DNA of 64,000 bases from Ifrita kowaldi (GCA_013398055.1 VZRS01004383.1:283306-347305); one strand, 5' to 3'. Shown: positions 23,598 through 37,131, counted from the stretch's first letter. Notes: generated by a model not told the origin, from the letters alone. Made by a program: numbers and translations.

Positions 23598-26500
23598 GGG
23601 AGGAAATACCTGAGCTGTTCTCATTGTGGGGGAGCAAGTGAGCCCAACCTCTGCATCACGGCAGTACAGTTGGGTCTGAGCAGAAAAACACCTTTCCCTC
23701 GGCACTGGCACCTGCTGTCCTCTACTCTGTGCCCAGGCAGTGATTTACCCATTGACAGCCATCCCAGGGCACCTTTGTAGCGTGCTTTTCATGATGCTCC
23801 AATGACAACAGTGCCTTACATTTTCTACAAGTAAAGGCTTTTTTACATTTTTCATTTTCTCTACTCTTCATAAAGTATCCATTCAGTTGCTTCATACTAT
23901 AAACCATTGCTGAAGACAAAAACTACGTTAATTTGCAGTTGACCCTTTACCCGAGCAGATACTTACCATGCCCACGTCATTTGTGGTGGCAGCAAGGTCA
24001 GAATTAATATTTGGAAAATAAAAGCAACATCAGACTGAAATTAAATCAGCAAATTAAATCACTCTGCACACATTTACAGAGACACACACACAAAGAAGGG
24101 TACCATGTAGGTAGCACCTCAGGGAGGATCTGTGTCCCTGCTGCCATTCAGCCTCAGTGTGAGCAGGATTTTTTACCATTCTCCCGAGAATCTGTAAACT
24201 TTCCCAACCTGTTCTAAATGAAGAATAAGTAGCACATACAACAACTGAAGCAAAGTCTGAGCAAAACTGTCTGTAACCACTTAAGATTCAAATACGCCAG
24301 AAGTTCCTAAGTCATCTGATCCTAATTTCTGAAGAATTTAAATAGGACTCGTGCTATGCTATATGCCAGAAACTATAAATACAATGCTTTCTCTTATCAA
24401 TCTCGTCTTCTGCTTTAGGCAGCCTGATAGCATTAGCTCAGTATCTGCATTATTCCTCCCTCCTTCCTCGAACAGGGCACAAGGAACCTGTGAGAGTTCC
24501 CTGCTGATTTATGTCCGAAGCTGGAGGTGAAGCTGCTGGATTAGAAGATCGCACTGCACGGAAACTAGAAGCCAGCCCACACAGGCTTTACAGGAAGAAA
24601 TTATAGAAAAAGGCAAACACAAGAGCAAACTTAGAGCAGGGATAAATTAGCAAATGGCAAAGTTCACCGGGAGGGAAGGCTTGCGTGCTAGGCTGTGTGT
24701 TTACAGCGCTCGCTCCGGTGCATGCACAGCTCCGCTGATGTGCTCCTGCTGAGAGAGCAGCTGGGACTCCCCGCTCACACTGCCAGCGCTAGGCTGAAGA
24801 CAGGAATTCCAGATAAACTAGCAAGGACAGAGCATCTAGAGCTATAAAACCACTCAAAACAGCCTGGTGGGCAAAATAGGTGAGCACTGGAGCTGAAGAT
24901 TTGTCTTTAGCCAAAGTCACATTGTTCAGAATTGTAATTCAGAAATGTGCTACAGATTTTCCTTTTAAGCTAAATTAAAAGTGCATTGATTTATTAAATT
25001 TAAATATTCCTCTTCCTACCGGTCTGGACTCCAGAGTGCTTTGCCTCCCATGGTAAGTATCACATGAATCAGCAGGGCACAGACAAGCCAGTGAACCACA
25101 CAAACAGGAAAGAATGAACAGACCAGATTTTCAAGCTGACTTAACACACCGCATGTCCCTAATATCTATTGTTAAACAGAGTTTAATGTTCACAGGATTA
25201 AAAATTAATTACTTTTCAGTCATATCAACAACAACAACAAAACATATTTTCATTTTAGGAATGTCATCCCTGTTCCAAGAAGAGAATTTCAGCTAAAAAA
25301 AATGTCACAGAATTCCAGTTCCACTTAGATTTTGTCTGTAACAGGGATATTAAATAGAAAGACTTAATTTTTATCTTCTTAGAAAGAATTTGCAAAATTC
25401 AACATAAGTAAGTGGTTGTATTATCCAACAATTAGACAGATCAACTAAAATTAGATGCAACGAAGCATTTTATTATGATGTTATCAGAAAATCAGAAGCA
25501 AATATTTATAGCTATAGGAAGCTATAGCCGTGCTATCGTTGGACTAGAACAGATTTGGGAGTTTCAGCTGTTGAACCAAAACACATCCATTTTTTTCAAT
25601 TAGAAAAAATGTTAAAATAAACTAATATTCATAGTCTCAACTGTTCCTTAGTTTCCTTTGTGATTACTTAACTCTTCTGGAAACCTCTTAAAGTTTAAGT
25701 CATTTTTCATATAAAAGTAATTTCAAAAAATCACATTACATATAATCTTTGGATTATATTGAAGCAAAGTATTGTGTTTTTACCTGCAGGAAAGACTGAT
25801 ATCTGAAAAAAATTCACTTTGGCAGACTCATAAATTAAAAAAAAAACCACAACTACCATCAAAAATATTTTGGCACTCTTTCACTAACTGCTGTGGCAGG
25901 AGGAACAGCTAACATGAGAATCTAGTTCACAGGACTTCCAGTCCAAGGTCTACAGACCCGAGATTTTTTAATCCATCTCAGTTAAACATCTAAATCAAAT
26001 AGGCCAAGATTTACCAGATCCACTAATCTACTTCCTCTTGAAACGTATCTCTCTGTCATTTATCTATTTAAGACCACCAGGACTTCCTCTAGACTCCAGT
26101 GCACTTAAGATGTTGGTAGTCATGAGAACACCTTGGTGATGCTATTTCTTTAATGAGTCTTGTCTCTTAATTTACTGAAAAATCTCACCAATTCCTTTCT
26201 TTTTCGCATTTTTAAAGGTAAAACTTAAAAATCAGCCTTTTTGTTCTATTTCTTTTGACATTTCTTTATTATCAAACACTCCCACTGAAATCCTATTTGC
26301 CATAACATGTAATTCAGAAATTATGTGACCTGGAAAACTCAGATGAGCGAATTCTGATACATTTCACTCTACTAGGCAAAAAAAAAAAAAAAGACAACTG
26401 GTTCATAGAGCTGTAACTCCAACCAAGAAGTGTTTGTGTCACCACAAAGCAGGAAAGCAGAGTGGTGAGAAGGGCTAAGCACTCCAGAATATTTCCTAAA

Positions 26501-28619
26501 TCCAATATGGTAGCAAGCGGCCCTGTTGCTGTCAATTCCGCATCCCCATCTGGTGTCCTGTAATGGTTTTAATGGAAGCTCTTACACATGGTGCTCAAAA
26601 TAAGCCATGTGTCTGCTGGGGTGAATTCAAAGATGTAAACGCAGTGTAATATGCCAAAGGATATAACAGTGTCAATATAAGAGCTGACTGTGTCAGCCAG
26701 CAGCAGGTTCCAGCTGGGGCAGCCTCATGGAACAAAGACAGTCCTTGGCTTAATTCTGGCTCCGTGCTTCTGAAGTCCCAAACTGGGTGAAAGAGAAGTA
26801 AAGCTGAGGACCCAGAGCAGACGTGTGATACTCAGCTGAGTGCACAGTGACGCTCCTGCAGCAGCCTCACTGTCCACGTGGCCAGTTCCAACTGGAGAGA
26901 TCTGCCTCAGATGGCTCATACAGGGATGGAGTACACAGGCACAGAGAACCCTTGGGCAGGACTGATCTCGTGAACAGCCCTTCCCCTCTCTGCTGTTGCT
27001 GGCCACAACCTGAACTAGCTTTGTTTTAGACAACCAGGCATAGAGCACAGCAGCTCAGCTCTGAACTCTGCAGCTGAGGAAGGACTGGATTTCCAAAAGT
27101 GCTCCAGTAAAACATTAACAGTTTGCAAAGTCCATGGAAACCCAACAGTACTCCTCTTCCTAATATCTTTCCAACCTCTTCCCACTAAATTAGACACACA
27201 GGTGAGAAGGCATTAAATCTGCAGATTACTCATTGCACAATGAGTATTTGTCCTGTAACAGCACTGGCTGTCAGGAAAGGGGGGTAAAGACCAACATTCC
27301 TAATGACCAATCATCCCTAGTCCCAATGACCATTCCCCTCTTAATCAGACCACCTAGATACATGCTGACAAGCACACTCTTCAAGACTTCTGTTCCACAG
27401 GAAAACCTGGTATTATCCCAATTTTCAGAGCCCTGTAAAGATGAGATTGACTCTGTACATCATATGAGCTTACAGTGATCACAAACTCATGAGAAACAAC
27501 CTAGATAACACACCACCTTTTTGGATTGGTTGGTTAGTTTGTTTTTGGGGAAAAAAAAAAAAAACAACTTTATTTTCATTTTGTTTTCTTAGAGTATTTA
27601 TCACAGAAAACTCCTGATCTGTGACCGGAGCTTGCGGGTGTTAACACAAATTACGTAACATTCCCCAAATCTGAATCAATTCATAGACTTACCAGAGGCT
27701 CTCTTGCAATTATTTTCTCTTGAAGCTTGATTGAGATGACAGATGATAACCCTTATCTTTCGATTACAGCCTTGATGGTCTGATAAAGACTATAAAACCG
27801 CAACTATTAAATTTCTCGTCCCTGAATTCCCCCTGAGCAGTCTCCTGAGATCACCTGAAACAGATAAACAGAGATGTGAAGAGCATGCAAGGGAACTGTT
27901 CCAGAACTGATACTGTTAATATTACTTGGCTTTACGTTTATGCTAATACCAATTAAGCAAGCTTTATTAATACTTGCTGTCATTTCTTGGAGCTGCCTTA
28001 CAAAGCAGCCTATACTAGAAGCTTTCACTTTGCACTTAAGAAGAAAACAAAGGACTTTCCACACTCGTGATCTGTGTGAATGTGGTGTGGCAGGAGAGGC
28101 AGCCTTCAGAGAGAGGGTAAGCAGGAATGGGGGAAAATGTTGCACAGTCACATTCATAGGAAGGTCATATTCCATAGACTCTCACATTATACTCAAAACC
28201 ACTGATGAGAAGTTTCACAGAGTCTAAGTTGTGTATTTTCAACCAGCCCTCCTAAACCTTCATTGAATAGCTATAGGAGGGATTTTTCCTTTGTAACCAA
28301 GTTGCACACCAGCAAAGTTCAGGAGCCATTGTTAACTTTTCTCTTTCCTTTTGCTTGTCTGCAGAAAGTTGTCAAATCCCAATTTATCATCATCCCTTCA
28401 AGTGCTCCTCTGCCCAAAATCATTGGACCAGCATCCTTACAACATTATTCTTGGAACACAGCGTCTGTCTTTCTTTCTGCTGCTATCATCAAACCCTGCT
28501 ATCAAGTAGCTTCCCCTTTTCTTCAGACACTTCCCCTAAGTTTTCCAAAGAACTGCTTTAATGTAATTGGGTTTTAAGGAATGATATAGCATCAGGATAG
28601 AGGAGTGGAGATAATTCAT
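23598..28619. other. Non-coding unique sequence
   Basis: No gene recognised. It includes A-runs near 26379-26393 and 27551-27564 and a (CAA)n run near 25227-25241. At 24700-24879 there is a slightly GC-rich segment with TATAAAA at 24843-24849 and a donor-like AATAG|GTGAGC at 24879/24880, which could be a small untranslated exon but is weak evidence. The 122-codon minus frame at 27807-28175 has no recognisable domain. Confidence 0.5.
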
Positions 28620-28748
28620 AAGAATCACAGAACAGTTTGGACTGGAGAGGACTTTAAAGACCACCCAGTTCCAACACCCCTGCCATGGGCAGGGACACCT
28701 TCCACTAGACCAGGTTGCTCCAAGCCCTGTCCAACATGGCCTTGAGAG
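28620..28748 (-). mobile_element. CR1 LINE 3' end, minus strand
   Basis: Antisense copy of a CR1 3' terminus. On plus it reads AGAATCACAGAACAGTTTGG, CCATGGGCAGGGACACCTTC, CACTAGACCAGGTTGCTCCA and AGCCCTGTCCAACATGGCCT, the reverse complement of the same landmarks seen at 14952-15264. Similarity fades after about 28748, so only some 130 bases of the 3' end remain. Confidence 0.9.
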
Positions 28749-28976
28749 CCAAGTTGAGAACCCACCACAAGCTGGTCCTACTGGAAGCTTTTTTTTTTGA
28801 AGAGCGATTATCATTCACTAGATACTTAAATTGGGCACTGATACAACTGATGGTCATGTTCACAGCAACAGAAAAATAATACAGCAAAAAGTATTTAGCA
28901 TTTCTGTAGCTCCCATAACCTTAGTGTAAGAACCTTTGAATTTTTGGCCCACTGTGGTGCTGACATCCTAATGTAA
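28749..28976. other. Short unique spacer
   Basis: Unique sequence between a CR1 fragment and an older SINE-like relic. A T-run lies at 28790-28798. Nothing else is seen. Confidence 0.5.
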
Positions 28977-29085
28977 TATAAAACACTGAGACATGAAGAA
29001 GATGAGTGACTTTCCCAGGAGATGCCATAAATTCCATGGCAGTACAGGGATCTCAAAATGTATATTACAGCCCAACTTGCTGAAT
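28977..29085 (-). mobile_element. Degraded MIR-like (tRNA-derived) SINE relic
   Basis: The plus strand shows ACACTGAGACATGAAGAAG, GAGTGACTTTCCCAGGAGAT and GGCAGTACAGGGATCTCA in order. This follows the antisense pattern of old tRNA-derived amniote SINEs (consensus words 'actgaggca', 'gtgacttgcccaaggtca', 'ggcagagc.gg'). Divergence is high, so the family call is tentative. Confidence 0.35.
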
Positions 29086-31082
29086 GTGGAGAAATGAAAA
29101 CGAGTCAAAGACTGTGAATTCCAGCTTTGCTGAATACTCACACTCCTCTGCTTAACCCAAAAGCACAACAAGCACACACAAACCTGGTACAGTTCAGGTG
29201 TAGGTACTCCAAGCTTTCACTACTCTGCCTCAAGGAGGTGCTTCCTAACAGAAATTTAATCTCAAATGTTTTCATGCATCACTTCTCCAGCATGGCTGTA
29301 ATTTATCGCTTACTTTCTTTCTTTTGTGCACAGTATGTGCAGCAAGCACCAAGATCATTTGTACCCCTGACTGTTCTGGTTTCACCTGAAATCAGCCTTT
29401 CTGAGCTCATCTTAGCTGTGTCCTCGTGACTCTGCATGAACTTCAAAGAGTACTTCGAAGACCACACAGCTCTTCCTGCAAACAAGCCAGCAGGACAAGA
29501 ACAACCCCTACTAATAATGTCGTAGAGGCAAGACCACACAGAAGATTCCTGCAGTGCCCTTTGGGCTTAAAGATGTAGGGGGTCTGAACTCCCCGCTGCT
29601 GAGGCCGATCCGCAGCAGCTCCAAGAATCCCCCGTGCGCGGCATGCGGTGAGCTCCGTGCCCACATGGATGGGTGGAGAGCTCCAGATGATCTGTGTCGA
29701 TCAGATACCTACGCTGGGTCTGCCCCAGCTTGCAGCACGCCCTCCTCAAAGCTAAATGGAGCCCAGAGAGAGTTCACACCCCAGTACCTGACAGGTTGCC
29801 AGCTAAGGCAGTCTTGTAGCCACTGGGAAAGCTTTGGGACCAGGTGCTGCTTCACAGCAAGCTGGGGGGGTTCTACCTGAGACAATCCCCATGGCAAGAA
29901 ACAGCATCAGCCCTTGGATGAGTGAAAATTATAGGACACATAAACCATCATGACATCCATTTTTGGAAGATGCTGAGGATGTCCACAAGTGAGGGATAGA
30001 GGGAAAACATCTAGTCTAAAAGCCCTACAGTTGTCAGGTCACCAAACAGTGTAGCGACTCAATATTTAGGGAGTTGTGAACAGCTGAACTATGAAGCTTC
30101 ACTAGCAAGAACTTGTGGAATCATGGAAAAAACTGAGGGAAGGGGAGAGGATCCAGAGAGGGCCCTTGTGACAGTGGTGCATGCATGACAAGTTTTTGCA
30201 CATTGACCTTGGCAGGCACTGCCTCTGGGCCTTCAGGTCAACAAACACAACTTGCTGTGGCAGCAGAGGCTCCAGGCTTGGTGCTTGAAGGCAGCCAACT
30301 GTGAAGTGCTGTGGAGATTGGGCTGAATAAAGGAATAGGACAATTCGCCATGTTTCTCCTTACAAACTGCCAACAGGTGACTTGCAGCTGTCTTAAAATG
30401 AGCAGTCACTAATTACATTTCTGTGACTGGTAATAGCTAAAAGTAGTTTTTGTCTGAAATTCACCACAGCCACCATGTCTGGACTGTGGTCAGTGAAATT
30501 CAGCCAGGAGCTGGGATGGTTAGTTTTGGCCCAGCACACAAGCTATAGGCACAGCTTTTTCCAGTACGGTCTGATTTTTGTCAAGGAAGCTTATGGCTTG
30601 AGCTAGTCTTCATTTCCTCATTGCCCTGGGTTCAAAGAAAAGTTTTCTTTGTTTGAAACTGAAATTTTACCCAGACTGAAAGTAGGAAGGTGAGAGGGGA
30701 GCCAGAGGGTTAACATTCTTGAGAAGAAAGACTGGAAGTGGTGGGACAGCTCTTCTGGGAAGGTCAGGAAGAAGTACTGGCTGTTTCACTTCAGGAATCA
30801 GAGGTGCATCCTCAGACACAAAGATGCCTTGCAGAAAATGCAGTTCTGGATTAGTTGTATGCTTTTTTTCCCTGTACATCCCAGGACATGACACAATCTT
30901 ATCTTGTTGTCTACTCATTTCCCCTTCACTTTTCCCAGAGCAGAGAATATACCAGTATTTTTACTTTTTGTCCTCATTTGGTATACACTTGTTACACAAA
31001 ACACTGAATTTAGTGATGTTGAAATTGCATTTTTTATTTCCAAGGCTGGCTAGGACTTTGTATAATCCTTGAATGAAACATG
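29086..31082. other. Non-coding sequence with a CpG-rich spot
   Basis: No recognised gene. At 29577-29720 there is a small CpG-rich stretch containing GTGCGCGGCATGCG|GTGAGC, a good donor-like sequence with GT near 29648. The upstream frame is open (reading PFGLKDVGGLNSPLL onward), but the upstream acceptor (ATTCCTGCAG) has a poor pyrimidine tract. Exon status is doubtful. The remainder is ordinary. Confidence 0.4.
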
Positions 31083-31443
31083 AAGGTTACTAATCTAATT
31101 GCAGCCTTCCAGTACCTGAAGGGAGTCTACAAGAAAGACGGAGAGAAACATTTTACAAGGGCCAGGAGTGACAGAACAAGGGGGAAATGGCTTCACACTG
31201 AAAGAGGGCAGGTTTAAATAGGATACTACGAAGAAATTGTTCCCTGTGAGGGTGGTGAGGCCCTGGCACAGATTGCCCACAGAAGCTCTAGATGCCCCAT
31301 CCTTGGAAGCGTTCAAGGCCAGGTTGGACAGGGCTTGGAGCAACCTGGGATAGCGGAAGATGTCCCTGCCCATGGCAGGGGGACTGGAAGTGGATGATCT
31401 TTAAGGTCCCTTCCAATGCAACCATTCTGTGATTCTATGATTC
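31083..31443 (+). mobile_element. CR1 LINE, 5'-truncated, most complete copy here
   Basis: Sense CR1 3' region of about 360 bases. Landmarks in order: CTAATTGCAGCCTTCCAGTA, CCTGAAGGGAGTCTACAAGA, AATGGCTTCACACTGAAAGA, GGTGGTGAGGCCCTGGCACA, TTCAAGGCCAGGTTGGACAG, CCCTGCCCATGGCAGGGGGA, TTTAAGGTCCCTTCCAATGC, then the tail ATTCTGTGATTCTATGATTC. The intact 8-mer tail shows the true 3' end is present. The upstream block places it deeper into the element than the other copies here. The minus frame 31095-31373 is incidental. Confidence 0.95.
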
Positions 31444-32309
31444 ACCTGCTCAAATATTTCCTGGTAAGGAGCCCAAAATAAATCACAACTCGTGCTAAAG
31501 GAAATTCCTCTGAAAACGTGATTTTTCAAGTTGCAGTATTTCTGGAGAATGCTGACATGAACATTCATCTATAGATCAGAGCCAGCTATCCTCAGAAGGA
31601 CATGGAGTCATGCTCATTTGTTCCTGCTACAAGGAACAAGCCTTCAGTTTTCCAAGAGGATAGCGCTTTGGAAAGAAAATAGGAACCCCCTCAAAGCTTC
31701 TGCAGTGCACAAGTATGAGCTGCAGTTTGCATGTGAGTCCTTTGCCACTGAATTTCCTCAGAAAAATTGCACAGAAGCCAAACAGGGTAGCCCCTGAGCC
31801 AGATCCCTGCCAAGACTCTGATTGAAAACTCACACTCTGCACCTGCCTATTTATTTTACCACTCTGCACCTGCAGACTGGTTTCAAGAGCCTCATTATTG
31901 CTCACTTGTCTCTGGACTCATTCTGACAAACTTCACGGACAAAATGCCACACTTCCCTTCTAATGACCATCACAACAGTCCCAGCTCTGAGCAACCTCTA
32001 ATAATTTCTCCATTGATTTTTCCTGCTCACCAAATATGTAATAATGAACAGTCATACAGCATGCTGAAAGCGTAGTGAATGCAATTTCTAGAAATGGAAA
32101 TCTGCTTTTAAAAAATTAGATCAAAGCAGGTTAAAGAACAAAAGTGGGGGAAAAAAAGAAGAAATAAAAAACTCCAACAAGAATATAACTGAAGACAGTC
32201 AGTGACCTTTTCAGGTTCTCAGAGCTTCTATCTAGAAATTTATGAATTCTGCAGCTGGAGAAGCCTGCACAGCCCTTGCATTGTGTCTCAGCCCCTAATT
32301 TCTGTTCTG

Positions 32310-32318
32310 TATAAAAGG
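32310..32318 (+). promoter_or_regulatory. TATA-box-like sequence TATAAAAGG
   Basis: A near-ideal TATA box in the context TTCTGTATAAAAGGTAGAGG. The DNA downstream is more GC-rich than its flanks for about 150 bases and contains a perfect 9-bp inverted repeat (CCAGACTGG at 32369-32377, CCAGTCTGG at 32392-32400). This could be the core promoter of a solo LTR or of an unannotated transcript starting near 32340. No LTR ends or target-site duplication were found, so a chance match is likely. Confidence 0.2.
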
Positions 32319-34731
32319 TAGAGGGACCCAGCACGGACTCGTCTCATTGCTGCTGGTGCTGCCTCTGGCCAGACTGGAGGCCTTGCTCAAGCCAGTCTGG
32401 GGACAAACTGCTGGAACTCCAGGCTTTTCTCTGAACCTCTTTTTTTCCAGCCCTCCTTGTAGGTTCTCCCTGACTGCCTTATCTATTTCCCCACAAGATG
32501 TACTTGGAGCTTGATGTCTTTTTGCTAGCCAGAAAAAGAACAAAGTTCCTTTCCTCTTTGGACCCATGGCACCCTGGGCAGAGTGGAAGCACAACTCTTC
32601 CAGGCTGTTTTTCTCTCAAGGCAATATATGGGAATAGCTCTTGTAGGAGGTGCCATAAATCTGTTCTAAGGTACAATTGACAAGCAAGCAGTGACCACAG
32701 CAAAAACATCCTGCCTAGGCCTGGTGAGCCTGAAGTGCTTCTTCACCCGGAAATTTTATGTTTTGTTTCCTACAGTATCAGTTATGCTTGTAAAAATACA
32801 CTTCTTACAATACCACCTGTATCCATACATGTGCTAAGGATGTGAACTTCCAACCTTTCCCCTTAAGATACCATCTTGCTGCTTCCCAGGGACCTTTCCA
32901 CAGTGTTGCTGCAGCATGGGAATGCAGAGTTGACAAACAAACAGGTATTTTATAGACATTACAGTATGAAATTTTAATGAGGAAATCAAACACTGATAGC
33001 TTTGTTTTGTCAAGACAGGTTTGTCTTTAATCCAGAAGACATTCCGAGAGGATATTGTACCGTGTGCACTTCCAAAGGCACAGCAAGGACAGAATATTAC
33101 CAAATTCTCAATGGTTATCCAGCCTAAGGGTAGCAAACCATCTCCAGGACAGAGCCAGCTGTGCCATACAAATAGAGGATCTTTATTATTTATTTAGACC
33201 TGTTGGTCCAGGCAGATGTGAAGGGTTCTGATCCAGCTAGCAAAAGCTCCAGTCTCATTAGTGCAAGCTCCTATGTTATAAACCAGGACCAAAATGGGAG
33301 AGGAAAACTCAGATCTTGGATCTGTACCATCAAAGAGAGAACAAAGTTTACCCAGTGAGTCACAAGTCACAAACCAAGTGTGTATTAATCTTCCCCCTGA
33401 CACATTTCTTCCATCCATCAGATCTAGCATTGTGCTGCTCTAACAGTGAGGATACATCATGTCATTCATGACACATGATGATTCCCAGATGTTCAGAGAG
33501 CTCTGCTACCCAGTGGAACAAATGGGTGTTTACAGTAAAATAAGCACCAAATTTAGCAAAACTGAAGATGAAGTTACAAGTTAATTAGTGCAAGAGGGCC
33601 CAAGCCCCATGATATACAGCACTCATATTTCTTCAGTAGATCCAGAAGAACAAATTGAGAAAAGAGTCCAACAATTGAATAGCAGAAAATCAAAACCAAA
33701 AAAACCCACCCAGAAAGACACCCTGAGGGAAGCCAGAATAAATAACACCACTGCCGAGCTCTGATGTAGCTCTTCTGGTGGAGTTCCTGGTGATGAATAA
33801 AAGGAGCTCTGAGTCAGGTGCTTGTAAATACAGTCATATAAAACACCAAATCAATGAGAAAGAGAGCTGGGAGAGAAAAAAGGGTCGAAAAACGTCTCAG
33901 AGAGTCTGTGAAGCTCTAAGCTGACTAAAAGAGCTCCTGATTCAGGCAGGAACATCACAAGTGTCTTTGAAGGATTATTTGCTCTTAAATTTCTCTAGTG
34001 GCATATTAAAGAGCAGCTGGAGAAGGTGGACACCTACCTGAGACTGTGGGAGGAGATATGAACTTGGACCTTGCTGACTGAAACAAACTGAGGCAAAACA
34101 CAGCTTTCCACTGAACTGCCTTGGTGCTGATGTTTCCAGTCTAACATAAGGAGTGAAGAATGGCAAACTCTTAAACCAGACACTGCTAAACTCCAGTGAG
34201 ATCAAAAATAACTCCCTGTTAAAGGCTGTCCTAAAAAGTTTAATGCTCCCAAAAGTCATTACAGCTCTCCAGGTCTTTTGCTAAATCTTCCTTCCTCTCC
34301 TACACATTTCAGTCAGTACTGAATGGAGCCATGCAAAAAGAATCCAACCCACCCATTCTTTGGCACTTCATGTAAAACCCAGGAGACAGTGGCAGCCCAT
34401 GGCACTGCCAAGCAGTGGGGGTCCTGGTGACCCCAGAACAGCTCTCTGGAGACAGAGTTCATACAATGACAGAGGGCCAGATGACAGAACTGTCCCTGGA
34501 TTCTTTCCTTATTCTGTGCTAGAGAACAAATTCATTTTCCATAAAGCACTAAATAGGCCAATTTTTAACCTGGCTTGCAGTGCTGAAAACAACCTGCAAA
34601 AAACAGGTGGCAGCCTCCTTTCATGCAAGCCAAAAGACAGATAAAAATAGCCTTGAATTGCCATTGAAAATATGGTAAAACAATCCTTTTCCATCTGCTA
34701 AAGCAAACCCCGGGAGTAAGTGAATTAACAG

Positions 34732-34765
34732 GACACTGTGAGCGAGCAGACACTGTGAGCGAGGC
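34732..34765 (+). repeat. 17-bp tandem duplication
   Basis: GACACTGTGAGCGAGCA at 34732-34748 is followed directly by GACACTGTGAGCGAGGC at 34749-34765. A small local duplication in non-coding DNA. Confidence 0.9.
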
Positions 34766-37110
34766 ATTGCTGCTCATTAATTAAGATGAACGTGACAGCA
34801 ATCAGTTGCCTCTATCTCTTGAAGGCATCAGTCAGAGCCCAAAGCTGAGTGTGCACCTTGTCCATCCCTCACAGACCCTGCTGGAACTCTGTCCCTTCCT
34901 TTCTAAACGTTTAGAGCAGCATTCCCGCAGAAGCAAAGGCCTTCCCTCTTCTGCCATCTCTGTATTCCCCGTCCAGCCCGGTGTTAAATAGCCGGTACCT
35001 TCTCCTCACTTTGAAGTCAGTCACAAGCGATGAGTTCAAGATGTAAAAGCCAGGGCATTTGCAGAAAGGGTTTTTACAAAGCCAAGATGTCCTTCCAGAG
35101 AGATTAGAGCCGAAGGCCATAATTAACACGTCCCTGCTGCTGTTATGACAGCGTAGCCCTGATCACCCACACTGACATTCAGCTTGCCAGAGTGATCCCA
35201 AAGGAAGGATCTTCAGCACCGTCTAATTATCCCAAACTTCAGTCTGTTGCTCAAGAGGGTTGCTTCTGTGGGTTGACTGCTTAAAATACCCCATGTACCC
35301 AGGCATGGAAACACAGATTTCCCCTCAGTCCAAACACAGCCAGTTTAATCAAGTCAGACTGTGACCTGTCCCAAGCAGAAGGGAGATAGAACAGTTTTTG
35401 TTTAAACAAGGGGGGAAAAAAAAGGCAGCCAAATCCTTGTGTCATTTATGGTAATGTAAATCTAGAATAACTGGATAAATATAACCAAAGTTAAAGCCTT
35501 TATAAACAGGTATAAATCAGATCAGCTTAAACACATGCAAGTTTTTAAGACTCTTTGGCATCTTTTAAACCTCAGTTTCTGGTTAGATGCTCAGTCAGGC
35601 TGAGTCCAGCCTTTCAGCTGCCTGTTATTTATGGGACTGTTCACAAAGCTGAGTGGTCACCCCACAGGACATGTTTAACCTCCATTTGCACGACACTTAG
35701 CAGATGTGTAAACTGAAAGGCTGGCAGAAATTTGAGTGTGCACAACTGGGGGACAGTACTGTCCCTCAAAAAAAATAAAGTATCAAATAGAGCTGTTAAA
35801 AAGCCAAAATTAAAATTCAAGATGTCCACCCCAGGAAATCATGATTTTTCATTTCAGATTGAGATCAAACATTCAGTGTTTTTTCCCCAGAGAATCAAAA
35901 GTTCAGAACATATTTTTTTTTTCTTTTTAGTTTGAACTGTTGAAACATTTTGACTGAAAATAAACATTTTGACATTTCCAAGTCAGAATGTATACATGCG
36001 GTTTGTCAACAAAATTAGGTTAGAAATCGCAAAGGAAGAGGTTTTCATGTGAGGTTTATATTGTACTTCCTGCTTTTTGAAGAAACAGTACAATCATGTC
36101 CAGGTCAAAAAGTTAAGAGGTGCTCAAAAATGCTAACAATGAATTGCCCACTCTCCTTTAATCTCAGATCAGTTTTGAACTCAGTTTGGATTATCCCTGA
36201 TTTTATTCATGACAATTCATCTGCTTTTCCAGCTGCAAAGGCAGATACAGAGAACTGGGCTACCAATGACTTTCATGAACAATCCAGGATTAGAAGTGCA
36301 GAAAAGCACAAAAATATCTTTCTATGTGTTTTCTTGAAACAGAAGTTTTGGTTTGCACCTTTTAAGGTGAACATTGGATCCTATTTCAGATTTCTCTTCT
36401 GCATCTAGCCCACTTGGACACAGCCAAGAGATTCTAACATCAAATCAGTTTAGAGCTGTGTGAATTCCTTCCAGATATGACTTTTCTTGTATGTAAAAAG
36501 ACTCAGTACTCACAGAGGACCTGAATGACAACTCTGCTGCCACAGGGACTGGCCCAGCAAAGGATCTGAACGAGCAAACTACTGCCCATGCAATTATTTT
36601 TACAATTTCTTTATTTTAACTGCAGTGCAGGGAATAAGAGTTCAGGCAATAGAATATTTTAAATCTGTGCCCTAAATGTGGAACAGAACTGCGTGGCCAG
36701 AGGAATTAAATTTGTTTTGCTTTCATTTTAAACTCCTGTATCTTGATTCTAGCAAGAAGTTGAAATGCCCAGAATTATTCTCTTCTGATGGAATCAAAAT
36801 CATTTCCATCTACCCCTGTATCTTGCTAGTCAAAGCTCATGTGAGTTACAGAAATTGTCGATGCTCGGGCAACAAGTGTTGATCTAAAAAATACAAACTA
36901 CGTTTATGACTTTGGAAAACTTAAATCAGAGATTTTTTTATAAAGAGATGCTTATGTATATATGTATAAACCCAGTAAGAAACCAAGACTTTTTCTCTTC
37001 CATACACCTACCTCTAACTACCATGTGTTCTATGGTAATATATCACATTTATACAATTCATGGGTCCTTTGGAAATGGAGTCTTATCTTAAAGATACTCA
37101 AGCACCCACA

Positions 37111-37131
37111 AGAAAAGAAAAGAAAGAAAAG
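37111..37131 (+). repeat. AGAAA/AAAG-rich microsatellite
   Basis: AGAAAAGAAAAGAAAGAAAA run in non-coding DNA, a polypurine simple repeat. Confidence 0.8.

Noticed and set aside
22927..23637. 236-codon minus-strand frame, the longest in the window
   Set aside because: It overlaps long frames on the other strand in GC-rich DNA, contains a phenylalanine run that is just the reversed poly-A tract, and resembles no family.
29554..29880. Peptide start MPFGLK as a reverse-transcriptase motif
   Set aside because: Only a handful of residues resemble the retroelement MPFGL motif; the expected following residues and the rest of the domain are missing.
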